Shown in pieces: positions 33,912-46,284 of a stretch of 64,000 nucleotides of DNA (position 1 is its first letter; each line of letters starts with the position of its first letter). A program made the position numbers and the translations under genes. The stretch spans positions 259,253 through 323,252 of the forward strand of contig MNCI01013764.1 in NCBI GenBank assembly GCA_015680685.1, in the 5' to 3' direction. The notes below the pieces were generated by a model. That model was given only the letters and a program-made list of their open reading frames with translations, had not been told where the DNA came from and made no database searches. Origin of the DNA: Gnetum montanum (lineage: Eukaryota; Streptophyta; Gnetopsida; Gnetales; Gnetaceae).

Positions 33912-34955
33912 TTAGCATAGGTGGCCATCTCCCCCATGACTGAGTGGAAAGGGAGAGATCCGAAATAATGAGTGCCTATTTAAATTTCTAAGAAGTGCCC
34001 AACTTCTCCTAATTGATGATCTTAGATTAAGGGCTGGAAGTTGGTGACGCTCATATTCCAAAGTATATATGCTTTCATTATGGGCATGGGTTTCCTTAGT
34101 TTGTTCCATGCATATTTGGTTGCTCCTTCGAGTAGCTATCAACCACGAGGTGTTTACTACTAGTTGTGTGGTTGCTACATACAGGCATCTTTGTTTCAAA
34201 TTTTCAAGGGCACACCTACTGCATGGAGGCATTTCCTCCATGTCATCACCTGATGAATCACTATATGTGATGGATGGAAATTTTCTCTTCTCGATCTTTC
34301 CATAAATATTTATCTTAGAGATTTCCAAGAAAAGATCATGGATCCTAAGGCATGCCTCTATTGTACTTAGCCATGTCCTTCCCATTATAATTGGGAAGTC
34401 CCCTTCGTTGTTGTTGACTTCAATCACCAGGAAATCAACTGGGTAGGACCAACCACACATAGTAGAAATAATGTCTTGCACCAATCCCAAGTGAACAGTG
34501 ATGGACTGGTCTACCAGCTCTAGTTGAATGTTGCTCTTCTTAAGTGGGGGTAGGTTCCAAGATTGATACATTTTTTGTGAAATTAGGTTGACTCCGAAAC
34601 CTAAGTCAAGAAGAGCCCTATGTGGTTCATTTCCAGCAACTTGAAGGTAGATTAAGGGACTTCCAGGATCAATTAGTTTCCTATGAAGGTGGCCTACCTT
34701 GATCCATTCGATTATGGTATGTGTTAACATAACCGTATGCATTAAGCCCTGTTGGACTAAAGGGTGCTCCGAAGTGTTAGATGGTGGAGGAGTGTATATG
34801 GACTCAACTACTTGTTGTTGTGAGAGTTTGTCTAGGCATTTGGTTCTGAAGAAGGGTCTTCTCTTTTTATAGTTCTCAGAAATGATAGCAGGTTGAATAT
34901 TTCCAGCTCTCAAAGCGTGACATTGCTGTGGTTGAGGAGGAAGTTCCCCTTGCAT
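33912..34955 (-). pseudogene. E2 gag tail plus retropepsin-like protease
   Basis: The longest open frame of the window, 347 codons. It starts in a Pro/Gln-rich gag tail. The protease homology begins about residue 90: PGSPLIYLQVAGNEPHRALL, then DLGFGVNLIS, then VHLGLVQDI, and FPIIMGRTWLSTIEACL. This is the retropepsin fold of plant Gypsy elements; the catalytic triad D-S/T-G reads D-L-G (codon TTA, one step from TCA). The second signature (IIMGR, usually I-L-G-R) is close to normal. The 3' third (after about 230) shows no domain. It would cleave the gag polyprotein if active; the changed Ser predicts it is not. Confidence 0.75.
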
Positions 34956-37233
34956 TGTTGGAGCAAGAGGTGTTATGGGAACTACTTGTGGAAGAGGTGC
35001 AGATGGATTTGGAGGATGGTGTGGGTATGGAGGATCTCCTGGAGGAGAAGGAGTCCTTCTGAAGTACTCTTGAACTTGTTAGTGATGGTGGGGAGTTGTG
35101 TGACTCGTAGAGTCACTTGGAGAAATTGGCTGCTACACATAATATCCATAAGGGTCAGGCTACCAGTTAGGGTACTGATGTTTCAGTGATGGCATCTCCC
35201 ATGACTATGGGTATTTCCATTGCTGATGCTTTCCAATGGGTTGTGATGGAGTTCCACTAGGATAATACGTTAATGATTGGTTGAATTGCCTTGGGTTACC
35301 TTGGGAATAAGGTAACCTACAGGGTGTTTTCTATTGATTAAGTCTTAGATTAAGCGCATACATCCCAAACTCTTGTAGATGTGAAATAATTGGACAACAT
35401 CCCTTAGGATGGTCATAGTAGTAGATTTCACATCCACTATCATCGTCTATGTCTAAATCCACAAATTCATCAAAGATAGTAATTTTCCCTTTACCTTGTT
35501 ATGTTCAGGGCCTAAATCTCTCCACTTTGTCTTACCTTTGTTACTACTTTTTTCTACCTTAGACTCTTCTATAATTTTCAAGGAAATTTCAATTTTAGAG
35601 TCTAAGGAACTCCATACATCATCTACCTTAGCCGCTATTTCTGTTGTTAACTTTTGAATTAGCAAGGTTTTCCTGTTCACCAACTCTTTGATTGGTGACT
35701 CATTCTCTTCATCGCAAAATTTTGCTCCCTTCTTTTGAAGAGAGGGATCACAATTGTATTCTTCTATAGTTTTCCTTTTTCATAGCTCACCTTCTTATTT
35801 TGCTACTTGTTCCAACAAGCTATATACTTCATGGGCTCTAAGTTATGAAAGTCTCTTGGGCATAAGTCCCAAGGGTTCTTCTAGTTTCATGCCTTAGCCC
35901 ATTCACGATGTGGCGATGTTGATCTCGTTGTGCATGTCCATGGCCTGGGCAATGATGTAACAATGTGTAGTAGCAGGCCATGGTAGCATCCAAGGGTTCA
36001 TGAGTACCTTGCTTCCAATCTTGGATCTTCTTACACAAATTAGACACTTGGGAGTACGTTTGATACCTATCGTTGAAGAGTTCTAGCATTGTACTCCACC
36101 TCCTGATGGTTTCTGATTCTAAGGACCAGTAGCAACTCTTTGCTTTCTTGATGAGTACCTTGGGAACAACTTAAGTTTTTGCCACTCATTTTCTATATTC
36201 TGAAAGGCACAGGTATCATGGAATGCCTATAAATTATTTTTAGGATCTATTTTGTATCCCCCTTCAAAGCATAGGATATTATTCATGTCTAAACATTTGA
36301 TCCGACTATCTTTTAAATGCCTTGTGGGAATCCTAACTTCCTCCATTATGTCAAGCATACTTTAGGTTGCGAGTAGGAGCTCATCATGATCATCTCTTTC
36401 ATGACACTTGTGATGTCTGTGTTATTCCCTACTCTCCCTACATCCTTTCCCTTGTCCTCTCTCTTGACTTTCCTGTCAAGGTCTCTCATTTTATCTACCT
36501 TTATCCTCTCTGTTATGTTCATGATGGTTGAGCCTAGATGTGGGAGGAGAGGGTGAGTGATGTGAAGAAGGGAAAGAAGAAGGGGAACCATTACCATGAT
36601 GATGTTTCTTACCTTCTCTTCGGATACTATGGCCCTGTGGTGATGATCTAAGTGTCCATCCTTAGCATGAGTTGTTATTCCCTCTATGAATAGCTAGTGT
36701 TCACTGGCATCAAAACTAATGTTATGTATTGTTGATCGTAGGTTCTGATACCCAACCTCTTCACCATCGTTAGGAGGGGAAACATCATTTGTTAGAGAAC
36801 TCGTGATAATGGGTTCCTCATCTCCTATTTTGCTAAGGACGTGCGGGCCTTTGTCCTTCAACAGGGTATGTTGGCTCTCCTGCCTTGCATCCCTCATATG
36901 TTGTAAAGGTGTGGGATGGTAATACCTTGGATCAAAATCTTTTGCAACATATTCTGCATATAATTTGGCCATGCCAATCTGTGCTAAGGCATAGAGAAGC
37001 ATTTTTGGGACAGATCGATCTAGGGGTAACACTATGTTACCAAACAAATATCTCCAACGCATTTGCTCATCTTGATGGAGGATAAATGTATAATCAGGTA
37101 TATACTCATCAAGATGAGTATATGTCACTTTCTATTGTTGAAGCACCAGTTGATTTTGGTTATGTGTTTTTGATTTCCGATTGTTTCATGTATGGTCCTT
37201 AGGTGGTGAATTGCCCTTATGAGAAGAAGACAT
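34956..37233 (-). pseudogene. gag: E2 gag (degenerate)
   Basis: From ATG 37233 (MSSSHKGNSPPKDHT). A 144-codon piece at 37128-36694 (DEYIPDYTFILHQDEQ, VLPLDRSVPKMLLYALAQ) precedes a charged R/D/H-rich stretch (36597-36346). The capsid core at 36089-35838 (FNDRYQTYSQVSN, DATMACYYTLLHHCPGHG, HIVNGLRHETRRTLGTYA) clearly matches E1/E3/E4 gag. A knuckle region lies near 35430 (YDHPKGCCP-like). Pro-rich tail follows from about 35190. Stops and frameshifts occur throughout. Compared with E1 gag the N-terminal part is longer and unrelated. Confidence 0.75.
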
Positions 37234-37359
37234 TGTTATCGGTGTGCTATTTCACCATTATATAAATTCTTGTTTAATTAATTAACCTGAAGGTTTGTTT
37301 AGGCTCCGAACGATGTGAGTGATATCCTTTATGTTCTATTTAGCACACAAACACTTAGT

Positions 37360-37377
37360 TCCCGGCAACGGTGCCAA
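37360..37377 (-). other. Primer binding site of E2 (tRNA-Asp type)
   Basis: Minus strand TTGGCACCGTTGCCGGGA directly after the 5' LTR; the best preserved of the four, about two mismatches to the complement of plant tRNA-Asp 3' end. Confidence 0.85.
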
Positions 37378-38370
37378 TGATGAGTGGCGAGGTACCCCTA
37401 CACTCAACCATACGAAATGAGCGTAGCATGCGCGATCTAGTTGAACTCTGTAGACTAAGTGCCTACATGCCCCATGGAACACTTGGGGTTAATCATTCAT
37501 TGTCTTCCTAGACATACTTGTAGTTGTCATGGTGTATGGTTAAGTAAGACTGAGGTATATGATTTTTATAGCTTTTATGTTTTTCTCTTATGCTATCAAG
37601 GTGAAGGGTTGAGAAACTAACTAACTCTAACTAATGACTAAGTCTAAATTACCTAGTGTCAGCATCCTTTCCCACTTACTATACACACCCTGAACTAATG
37701 CAACCATGGCTGCCAAATGCTAATCATTACTAGGATCACCATGCATAACGCACGTGCTTGAAGTGGTCGTACTGAGGCACCTAACTAGGAGGAAAGGGTT
37801 GAGAAAGCTAGTCTAGCCTAAGTGAAATGAGTAGCCGATTCCTTGACTAACCATACACATCTGGGACTACCATTGGGATTACCAAGCGTAGATCCTAGAT
37901 ATGCCACTAGATTACCAAGTAGTCACACAAGATGCTCGTAATCAAGTCATACTCATACCGCATGCAATGAGTAGTCGATTCCTTGACTAACCGTACACAT
38001 CCTTAGATGCTCGTAATCAAGTCGTACTCATACCGCATTCTAGGAGTTTAATGGTGAGAGAGAAAATAATAAATAAAATCCTATTCCATGCACTGCAAGG
38101 TTTATCCAGAAATCTCATCTTTATTTCTGTACACAACTTGTGTTCAGGTATAATGTTGCTCGAATAAAGATCCATTCACTTTGGGACTCCTACTATGGGC
38201 ACATGGAAAATATTCTATCTCTGGAGTGATGAAACTTCCAAAGTTTCCCTACTTCTAAACCAAGATGGAAAATAAGGGGAGTGCCGCCTCTTATTTATAG
38301 ATATGATGGTGGATTGTGATATCACAGGGGACAACACGATATCACAGCTCATGTGAATCATGTCTCATTA
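37378..38370 (-). repeat. 5' LTR of E2, with an internal partial duplication
   Basis: 993 bp, 46 longer than its 3' partner. Reverse TATA box ATTTATAG at 38293-38300 and two GATATC sites at 38314-38346. The segment near 37966-38040 repeats parts of 37829-37960 (GATTCCTTGACTAACCGTAC, then GATGCTCGTAATCAAGTC). The terminal TCATTA replaces TCATCA. Confidence 0.9.
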
Positions 38371-38379
38371 GATGGGGTT

Positions 38380-39605
38380 TGGGAAAATCTTCTAAAAACT
38401 ATAGTATTAATAGATGCTTACAAACATAAAATCGTAACTCTACTTACCTACTATTCTATTGAAAATTGAAGGTACTTAGAGACCTAAAGAAGGAATTTCC
38501 TCTTTTGAGGATTCTCTTCTTAACTAAATTACTTCAATGTCCAAGGCTTGGCTTCCTCTGACAAATTGTTAGTGAGATTTTCCTAGTTCCCCTATTCTTG
38601 TATTTTAACTCTCCATTCTTTCTTGATTCCTTTGTTATTTTGAGTTGTTGTCTAATCTCTCCTATTATCCTACAAAAGTTACTTTCTTGATGTACTTTGA
38701 TAAGACCAAGGAATCTTATGATATGACCAGCTATTCATATGATAATACTTAAGACTACAATCCCATTATTTATACTCTAATTTATGATAATAATAACATC
38801 TAATCCTCCTATGGTACAACAAATGATTAGGATGATCAAAACTTTTAGGATCGTTTTGATGGATAGGACCTTCCTCTTATTTTGATTTAGTAGCATTTTT
38901 CTTTGGAGGATTATTTGATTGTCATAGGTTTATTAAAGAAGGTTTCTCTTGCCTATAGCATCCTAGACCACTCTTATCATGTGGACTTCTTCCTTGTCCT
39001 AGTATCATCCAAAGTGATTCCTTTCACTTTACCAACCTTTCATTTACTAGTTTGACATCTGAAATTTCCACTTTGACCTATTCATAAGACAAGGTTATCT
39101 TTTCATTCTCAGCCCTTAGGTCTAAGAGTTCCTTAGTAAGGTTAGAAATAGTTGAATTTAGCAAGGAGATTTTCTGATCCTTAGTTTTGACTTATTTATT
39201 TAACTTATTAGAAAGATCTTGAAAAGATAAAAGCTCATTGCATAATAGATCAAACTTGTCTTCATCATTAAGATCATCATATGATGAATTAGTGTCATCA
39301 TCAGTAAGGGTCATGTAGATGAGATGAGAATTTTTTGCATCATCCTCCACCTCTTCCTCACTCTACTCCTCATCATCCCAAGTTGTATAAATGTTGGTCT
39401 TTTTCATCTCATCATTGGATCTATTCTTGTGCTATTACCTACTATTGCTAGGAAATTTTGGGGCCATATGGCCTCTTCCACCACAAACCCAACATTCCAT
39501 AGAAGAGAAATCAAGGTTAGAATTTACAATTTTTTTACCTCTTTCTTTACCTTTGAATATATTAGATCTTTGTTGATTTGAGCCCTTGATTCTCCTTACT
39601 ATTAA
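38380..39605 (-). pseudogene. Copia-type gag relic with CCHC knuckle
   Basis: On the minus strand the frame gives SNIFKGKERGKKIVN, then the knuckle CWVCGGRGHMAPKF at 39494-39453 (CX2CX4HX4 with the last Cys now Phe), then an acidic stretch (TWDDEE, YDDLNDEDKFDLLCNELL), a coiled coil (KDQKISLLNSTISNLTKELL), and SPHDKSGLGCY near 38990-38960. This is the order of the C-terminal half of plant Copia gag. The N-terminal side is cut at 39629 by a Tat LTR. Several stops. It would bind RNA and package the element; no longer functional. Confidence 0.65.
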
Positions 39606-39629
39606 TTGTTAGATCTTCCTTGAAAGAAA

Positions 39630-41320
39630 GGTGAAACACCACCAAAAATTCATGTTGAAACCTTCATTTCAAAATTTGAGGCAAAGATTCATTGTAAATG
39701 TGAGATATATGCAGTTCATAAGCTACAATCTTGCATACTTCAACATTTTAGGATTGAAAAAATGCTTCAAAAGATATTAGTACCTCACTTTCCAAGTAGA
39801 AAAAGGTACCTAATGTCTATATATAGGCTTGAAAATAGATAAAATTGGCATTTCCATGTGTTTTTGTAAGGGTATAGCCCCAGCTATGCTAGAGCCATAT
39901 TCAATAGGCATAGTAGCTATAGCAGACAACTGTACTACAATAGCTAGTGTAGTTGCCACCAAGACCTAGAAAGAAGTGAAAATTTGGAATTTTTGGAATT
40001 TTCATTTTTTCCAATAATAGCTAGCGTAGTCATCACAAGTCAACAATGGCCAGCATAGACAGCATTCTTCATCGAGAATGACACTTTTTAATGGACTCCA
40101 CAATTTCCATAGTTTCCAAATTCTTGCACATTCTCCATTACTTTTGCCATTTTTTGATAACCTCAACATACTCCATTAACACTAGCATAGTAAGGATGGT
40201 GTGAGCATAATCAGAAAAATCCATTTACAATTTATAGTGAATTGATGAATTTTGTGGTAGTATTCCATACCATATTGTAAATGGTAACTATGCTAAAAGT
40301 AAATAACTGTCAACTAATGCTACCATAGTAAAGATGGTGCTAGCATGGTCACAAAAATCCATTTAATATTTATAGTAAATAGATGGGTTTTATGGTTGTA
40401 GTCCACATCAGACTTACTATAAATAATTACTATGTTGAAAGTAGATGATCGTTGTAACCTACATGATGACACCAATTTGTTGACAATCATGGTAGTAGTG
40501 CATACACCCAAGAATAACCACAAAAATCCTATAAATGCCCAACATGAACATCATTTTTAGGTTTCAACTTCTTGGTAATTCCAACACTTTTGCATTTCCA
40601 AAACTTTGGCATTTGCAACCTCTTATAGTAGTTTTGAACTTTACACATGAAACAACAATTTTTGCACTTCCACAACCACCAAAGCCCATTTTTAGCCTTA
40701 CTCCCACCCTTTTGTAGTAGAAATTCACATTATATTGGGCACAAAGACTCTCATGTGGCTACCATTGCATCAAAAAGAAAAAATCCATCTCCATAGCCAT
40801 GTTTTAGATCCTAGTGAAAACTAATAGAAATTTGTTGGAAATTGGAGCTAGGAACAACCCTAATTGTGGAGTTGCCATAGAACACAACCTATCTTCTCCA
40901 ACAAACTTCAAGCTCTTACCAGCAACTTCTAGTATCTTTGGCATAAAATCTCTACTTTTTGAACCTTATTCTTTATTTTTTTACAAATTTATTATTCATG
41001 TTATGCAAGTTTTAGTTCACATTTCCATTTTTGCACTTGTTTTCATTATTGGATCTGTAAATGCAACTTCTTTTCCATTTATGTTTATGCTTTTATTTTT
41101 GTCTTCATTTCCAATTTTGTCTATGTCTATGTTTTCATTTCCATTTTCCATTTTCATTGATGTTACATAAGCCCCTAGGTAATTAACAAGACCATCGAGG
41201 GCACCTTGAATCCTAGTTTTTGAAGGCCCTTGGGATTCAGGGTTAAAAATGTTCTGGTACTTAGATCTTTTGGTTTCCGTTTCACCAACCAAAATTTCCA
41301 GCACCAATAGTTTTTTGGTG
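39630..41320 (+). repeat. LTR copy B of the Tat-like family
   Basis: Starts TGAAACACCACC. TATA box CCTATAAATGCCC is at about 40530. The 3' end (AAGCCCCTAGGTAATT, GGGCACCTTGAATCC, GAAGGCCCTTGGGATTC near 41168-41240) matches copies A and C. It contains an approximately 138-bp tandem duplication (CATAG at 40186 and 40324), single in copy A, which helps explain its greater length. The right border is set by alignment with the solo LTR in E1 (GCTATA near 41320) and is approximate. It is followed at 41840 by a gag relic in the same orientation, so it is probably a 5' LTR. Confidence 0.65.
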
Positions 41321-41839
41321 CTATAAGGAGGACCTCCACCCAAATTCTTGGCCAAAATCCATTTTCGACTATCACATTTTTAAGTTCTCAAATCTGTGAA
41401 CATATTCTATTAAAATCTTGTAAACCAGCATAGGTGGATTTTCATTGTATTTTCATAGTAGTTGCTGGATTTCTAGGGGCTAACATAGTTTACTTGAAAA
41501 GCCCAATTCCATATACTAGGAAATCTTGTGGAATAAATAACATTTTTTGCTTCCAACACCCAGTGTAGTTGGTTGGGATTTTCCATTCCAAAGAAAAACC
41601 CATTTCCAATGGGAAAATCAAATGCCATTGGAAAAACCTAATTTGATTTTGTAGATAAATGAATTTTTCCTATTTTCACCACTTACCAGCAGTTTCCTAA
41701 TGCTTTTCCATTTTTGGTCAACTATGTTAGTAGATTATCCTACTTATTATGTTTTTACTAAAAATAGTAAAAAATCTAAAACTACATTTTCATCATGTCT
41801 TTTAGCCAATCAACTATGTTGCCTCTTAACCTAAAAAAT

Positions 41840-43290
41840 ATGGCATCCAACCAAGACATAGTTCATGTTTATGATTCAAAAGACCCCTTAGTTGTAGAAC
41901 AAATACAGTCACTTAGATAAGGCAAAAACTTGGATTTCATGGTTATCATCAAGGATTTTGACAACCTCCTCTTTACCAAGACACAAGTTGGAATTTTAAT
42001 ACCATGCTTCAAATCTAATGCTAAGCATCAATTCAAAATCATACACTAGGATGGAAAAGGATACATTTCATCCCTTTATGACCAAATCTCCCTCACAAGC
42101 TTTTACAGACAAATGCTCATACAACTCATAAAGGTTGATGAGTTTAGTAAGGAAATTAATTCAAAGGATCATCTAGAAGAGGAAAATGAGTTTGAGAATG
42201 AACAAGAGCTAAACACCTTTATTGAAAGTCTTTTTCAATATTTAGCTCCTCAAACAAACAACTAAACCCAACTCCACGTCTTTGACCTCATAGATAGGAC
42301 CAAGTCCCTTGATCCAAATCTTCTCCTATCTATCCTACAATGTTTGGGCTCACACCCATCATTGCCACATGCCAAACATAACTAGTGTCTTAGTCTACTT
42401 CCTTATTCTTGTCTATGCCCTTTATAATGCAACCTCACTCCATTCACCTAGCCTTGGTGATGTCTATCACACCATCTCCCTTTGTCATGCCAATGGGATT
42501 CTCATTGGAGCTTCAAGCAATACAAGCTCTCATACTTCTTTCATCCCCTTCACACCACAAGTTCCAACTCAAACATCCTTTCCACTATCTAGCCCACCCA
42601 TTATGATTGTAACCTAGCCTCTCCCTTCCATACCACAACCCATCGCGAGGCCATAGGCCTTCCAATTGATACCTCAACTATCAACATAAGCACCACAAAC
42701 CATAGCGATGCCATAAGGCTTGGATTAGGCCTTCCAAATGATCCAAGATCTCATTGATGAGCTACAAAAACTTAAGGCTAGTACGACTCAGATGGTCAAG
42801 TTTATAGACTTCTATCAAGATGATCCTATATGCCCTAATGTTCCTTAGATGACATTACCTACAGGCATGCCCATACCAAACTTCACCAAATACAATGGTA
42901 AAGGGGATTCCAATGCACACTTAGTCACCTTCAAGTCTGAGTACCACTTCTTGCAATCTTGGCCTCATATGATATTAAGGATTTTCTCCATGTTCCTCAA
43001 GGGTAAGGCTCTAGCTTGATATTGAACCTTGCCTAGGGGTTCCATCTCTTCCCTTAAAAACTTAATAAACTAATTTGTCAACCGCTTTAGATACAACTTG
43101 AAAACAGATGCCATATTGGATCAATTGATGAAGGTGAAGCAAGGGTCACTTTAACCAATCAAAAGGTTCATTCAAAGATGGAATTCAATGTTTAACAATA
43201 TTCTAGAGCTTATTGCTAAAACTAAACTCTTGGCCATCAAGAATATTGATGTGGAATTTTATTATGCTTAAGTTGTACTGAGCTACATGA
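41840..43290 (+). pseudogene. gag: Tat-like Gypsy gag relic
   Basis: ATG at 41840 (MASNQDIVHVYDSKDPLVVE). A conserved gag core lies at about 42780-43230: PNFTKYNGKGDSNAHLVTFK, MILRIFSMFLKGKAL, RGSISSLKNLIN, FVNRFRYNLKTD, LMKVKQGS and PIKRFIQRWNSMFNNI. This is the plant Gypsy gag pattern (P-x-F-x-KYxGxGDxxxHL, then GKAL, then FxxRF, then FIxRW) of the Tat side, clearly different from E1-E4 gag. Stops replace W and Q codons (ALA stop Y). No pol follows in this orientation before 47045. Confidence 0.75.
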
Positions 43291-43554
43291 AATCAAGTTT
43301 TCATTTTATGGATTGGTTTTCTTGGCCCTTGAGTTAATATGAACATTGAAAATGAAGCTTTCATTTAGTTGTAACTCCTTTTGATAAGCACACTAGATGG
43401 ATCAAATAGTTTTCTTTTCAACACATTTTCTTTATAAGATGATAAGTTGAATGGAACTCACTTTTAGTTCAAAACTTCAATTTTTTTACTTTTTCCATTA
43501 ATGTGGAAATTAAGAAAATCTTAAGAACTATGAGCTATTGTAGTTGCACTATTT

Positions 43555-44100
43555 CTAGAGCTAACCAAACAATTCTAAACATGCCTATGTAAAGCCTACA
43601 ATTAGAAGAAAATTTTGGTTATAGTAACTAGACTTAGTGCTAACATGGTGAGGCTTTTTGGAAAGCATTTTCTAGGTCTACATATTTGGTTCTAATGAAA
43701 ACAAGGCATGATAAAAGCTATTTTATGCCAAACTCATGTACAATTGAAGATTCATTCTAAAGCTTACTAATTCTAAAGATGCTAATGTAGACCCTATAAC
43801 TAGAAGTACATTTTGGTCATAATGACCAATTCTTTTGCTAATGTAGTGAGGCTACCATGAAAGGCCTCTTTGATTCTATGAACTAGTTAGAGAGCTATTG
43901 AGGTGTGCTAAATATGATTATGCACTAGACTTGTGTAGAATTAACGATTGGTTCTAAAGCTCAATTGTAAACATGTTCATGAAGAACCAATATCTTGAAC
44001 CAAAATTTAGTTTTGATACTAATAGCGTGAGACATTCTAGAAAGGATTTTTTAGTTTCATAAACTAGTTTTGTATCAAAAGGGACTCAATTCTATTTCAT
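43555..44100. repeat. Diverged tandem repeat, about 196-bp unit, three copies
   Basis: Copies align on AAACATGCCTATGTAAAGCC (43577), AAAGATGCTAATGTAGACCC (43775) and AAACATGTTCATGAAGAACC (43969), spacing 198 and 194. Each continues with a shared phrase TTTTGGT..TA..GACT..GTGAG.. and TTCTAAAG. No coding seen. Confidence 0.7.
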
Positions 44101-45589
44101 GTTTTTAAAGAAAATTTGAAACATATAACAAGAAATTATGATTTCTATTGAAAATTTTTAATTTTCTTAACATTTATAATCAAATGAAATTTAGATTTAG
44201 TAAAATCTAGTTTCCAAATCCAAAGATATCATTCCAAATTACATATTCATAGTAGTCTTCTAATTTATAGATAGTGAATTACTCAAACATATTTTTAAAG
44301 AAAAATTAAAATATAGTACTAGATTAGGTAGAATAATTACCAAGAAAATAAGTTTTTGATGAATTCGTCTTCAACAAAGCATATTTTTGCATAATAACTA
44401 AACCACCTCTCTTAGCATTAGAGAAATTTAAAAATATTTTTCATTATAAGTGGCATTTGAAATTTTCCAAATTTAATAATAAATTCTAGTAGCTATATCT
44501 AGGTATATCTTTTTAATGACCTTTTAAGTTGAATATATTCTACAATTTTATTTCCATTTTTTTATAATTTTATTTTTTTCATGTTTTAATATTTTTACAT
44601 TTTGTGTTGTTAATATTATTTATTTTTGTCATTTTTAATTTTTCTTTTAATTAATCATATGTGAACTAATTTTTTCATTGAAGTATTGAGTTTATTATGT
44701 ATTAAGCACTCAATGAGTCATTGACATATGGGATGGTTTTCTATGATTTGTTTGGATAATTTCTATTTTTGATAAACTTATATTTTCGTTATATTTTTTT
44801 TATTTTAGTTTATTTTTAGCTTATGCTTTACTGGGTTTCATGCTAGCCCTTTCATTAGTTATGCTTTTGACCTTAGACATTGATATTAGTTTAGGATTAG
44901 ATATAGCTATTAACTTTCTTGCATGAGATGTACATTAGGCCAACACTAGGTACTAATGCACATGAGAAAAGAGTTTAGAAAATCTTTTTTAAGATTTAAG
45001 AATTTTCTTTAAAGTTTTTTCCCATGAGAACTTTTCTTTGTCTAACACTGCCAAACTCTTATAAAAATATATACTTGCCAACTATTCCATAAGAGATCAA
45101 CTAACTACATAAGTGACATATGGGAGATAGGGCTAAAGAGGGAGAATTTTCTAGTTTGAACAGGAGTTAGATCTAGATTTACACTATTAACTATGACTTA
45201 CGATAAGCCATAATTCAAGATGTCATTTTAGATATTGCTTAGATTCCTTCATATACCTACAATTTTGCCTAGGAAATTTGGAAGATCAAAGCCATGCAAG
45301 GAGTGTTTTCTACAATGTTGTTATTTTTTTTAAGTAGGGTAATTTTGGTATTTTTCTTATGGTAAAGGATTTAGTCAATTTTTTTATTTTATTTTTTGCA
45401 TACATGTCTTTGCTAATTTTTTTTCTTTTACAACTATTCGTTAAATTGTTTGAATTCTTAGATTTCAATAATTTATTTCTAGTTTCTATAATTTATCAAT
45501 TTTTGAGGTTTATTTTTAAGCATGAACAATTAGAAAATATTTTAATCTTATGTTGCCTCATCTTGGTCCTTGTTTTTTTGTAAAAATCC

Positions 45590-46060
45590 TTTTTATCATT
45601 TTTGCACTTTTTGTAATTCATTTGGACCTTAATTTCTAGTTTTTAATAGCTTTTTATAAATTTTTGATATATGTTTTTGGCAACAAATTTTTTTTACCAT
45701 TTTTTATTATTTTGAATTTATTTATATAGCCTTTACCAACTTTTAACCTCTATTTTTGGTTATAATATCTTTTAATCATTTTACACCTTTTTTACTTCAT
45801 TTAGAATTTTATTTTTAGTATTTAGAATCTTTTGATAGTCTCTTATCCTTTTTTTTTCTTTTGTTATAGTCTTTTTTCATCATTTTATCATTTTTTGTAA
45901 TTCATTTAGAATTTGATTTTTAGCCTTTAGTAGCTTTTAATTGTCTTTTGGTCCTTTCTTTTGATAATAATACCATGTTTATCATTTTTACATTTTTTAT
46001 ATAATTCATTTGGAATGTCATTTTTATCATTTTTCAGTAGCTTACATCCACCTTAAGGAG
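45590..46060. repeat. Diverged T-rich tandem repeat, about 100-bp unit
   Basis: The phrase ATCATTTTxxCAxTTTTTxxAATTCATTTxGA recurs near 45596, 45775, 45878 and 45976, each followed by TTTTTAGxxTTTAGTAGCTTTT. The spacings of about 180, 103 and 98 fit a unit of roughly 90-103 bp with one weak copy between the first two. Confidence 0.6.
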
Positions 46061-46284
46061 TTAGGATTAATTTCGGGCATTTTTTTAAAACATTTATTTG
46101 AACTCATATTTCAATCTTAGTCTCATTCATTACATCAAAATTGTTTTATTGGGAATCAAATTCTTAGGTTTTGATATCTTTTTTGTTCCATATAATGATT
46201 GGATTTATCTCCTTGCCACCTAGAGAGTTTTTATTAGATTTGGTAATTAATCATTTAACATAATTATGGTTTGGCCAATCACAT

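Larger units (their letters stand above)
31102..38370 (-). mobile_element. E2: gag-protease LTR retrotransposon, non-autonomous
   Basis: 3' LTR 31102-32048 and 5' LTR 37378-38370 with an exact 5-bp duplication GATGG (31097-31101 and 38371-38375). Internal order on the minus strand: primer site, gag, Pro-rich tail, retropepsin-like domain, about 1.85 kb non-coding, polypurine tract. No RT, RNase H or integrase, and no ORF2. The non-coding 3' part shares blocks with the linker of E1, so E2 and E1 are related elements that differ in their downstream module. It was inserted beside a Copia gag relic. Confidence 0.92.

Noticed and set aside
41300-41330. TTGGTGCTATAAGGAGGACC as primer binding site of the Tat-like element at copy B
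   Set aside because: Alignment with the solo LTR in E1 suggests that GGTGCTATA is still inside the LTR, so the primer site cannot be placed.
45359-45583. Hydrophobic membrane-like ORF
   Set aside because: Region is T-rich and part of simple repeat surroundings; Phe/Leu runs follow from composition.
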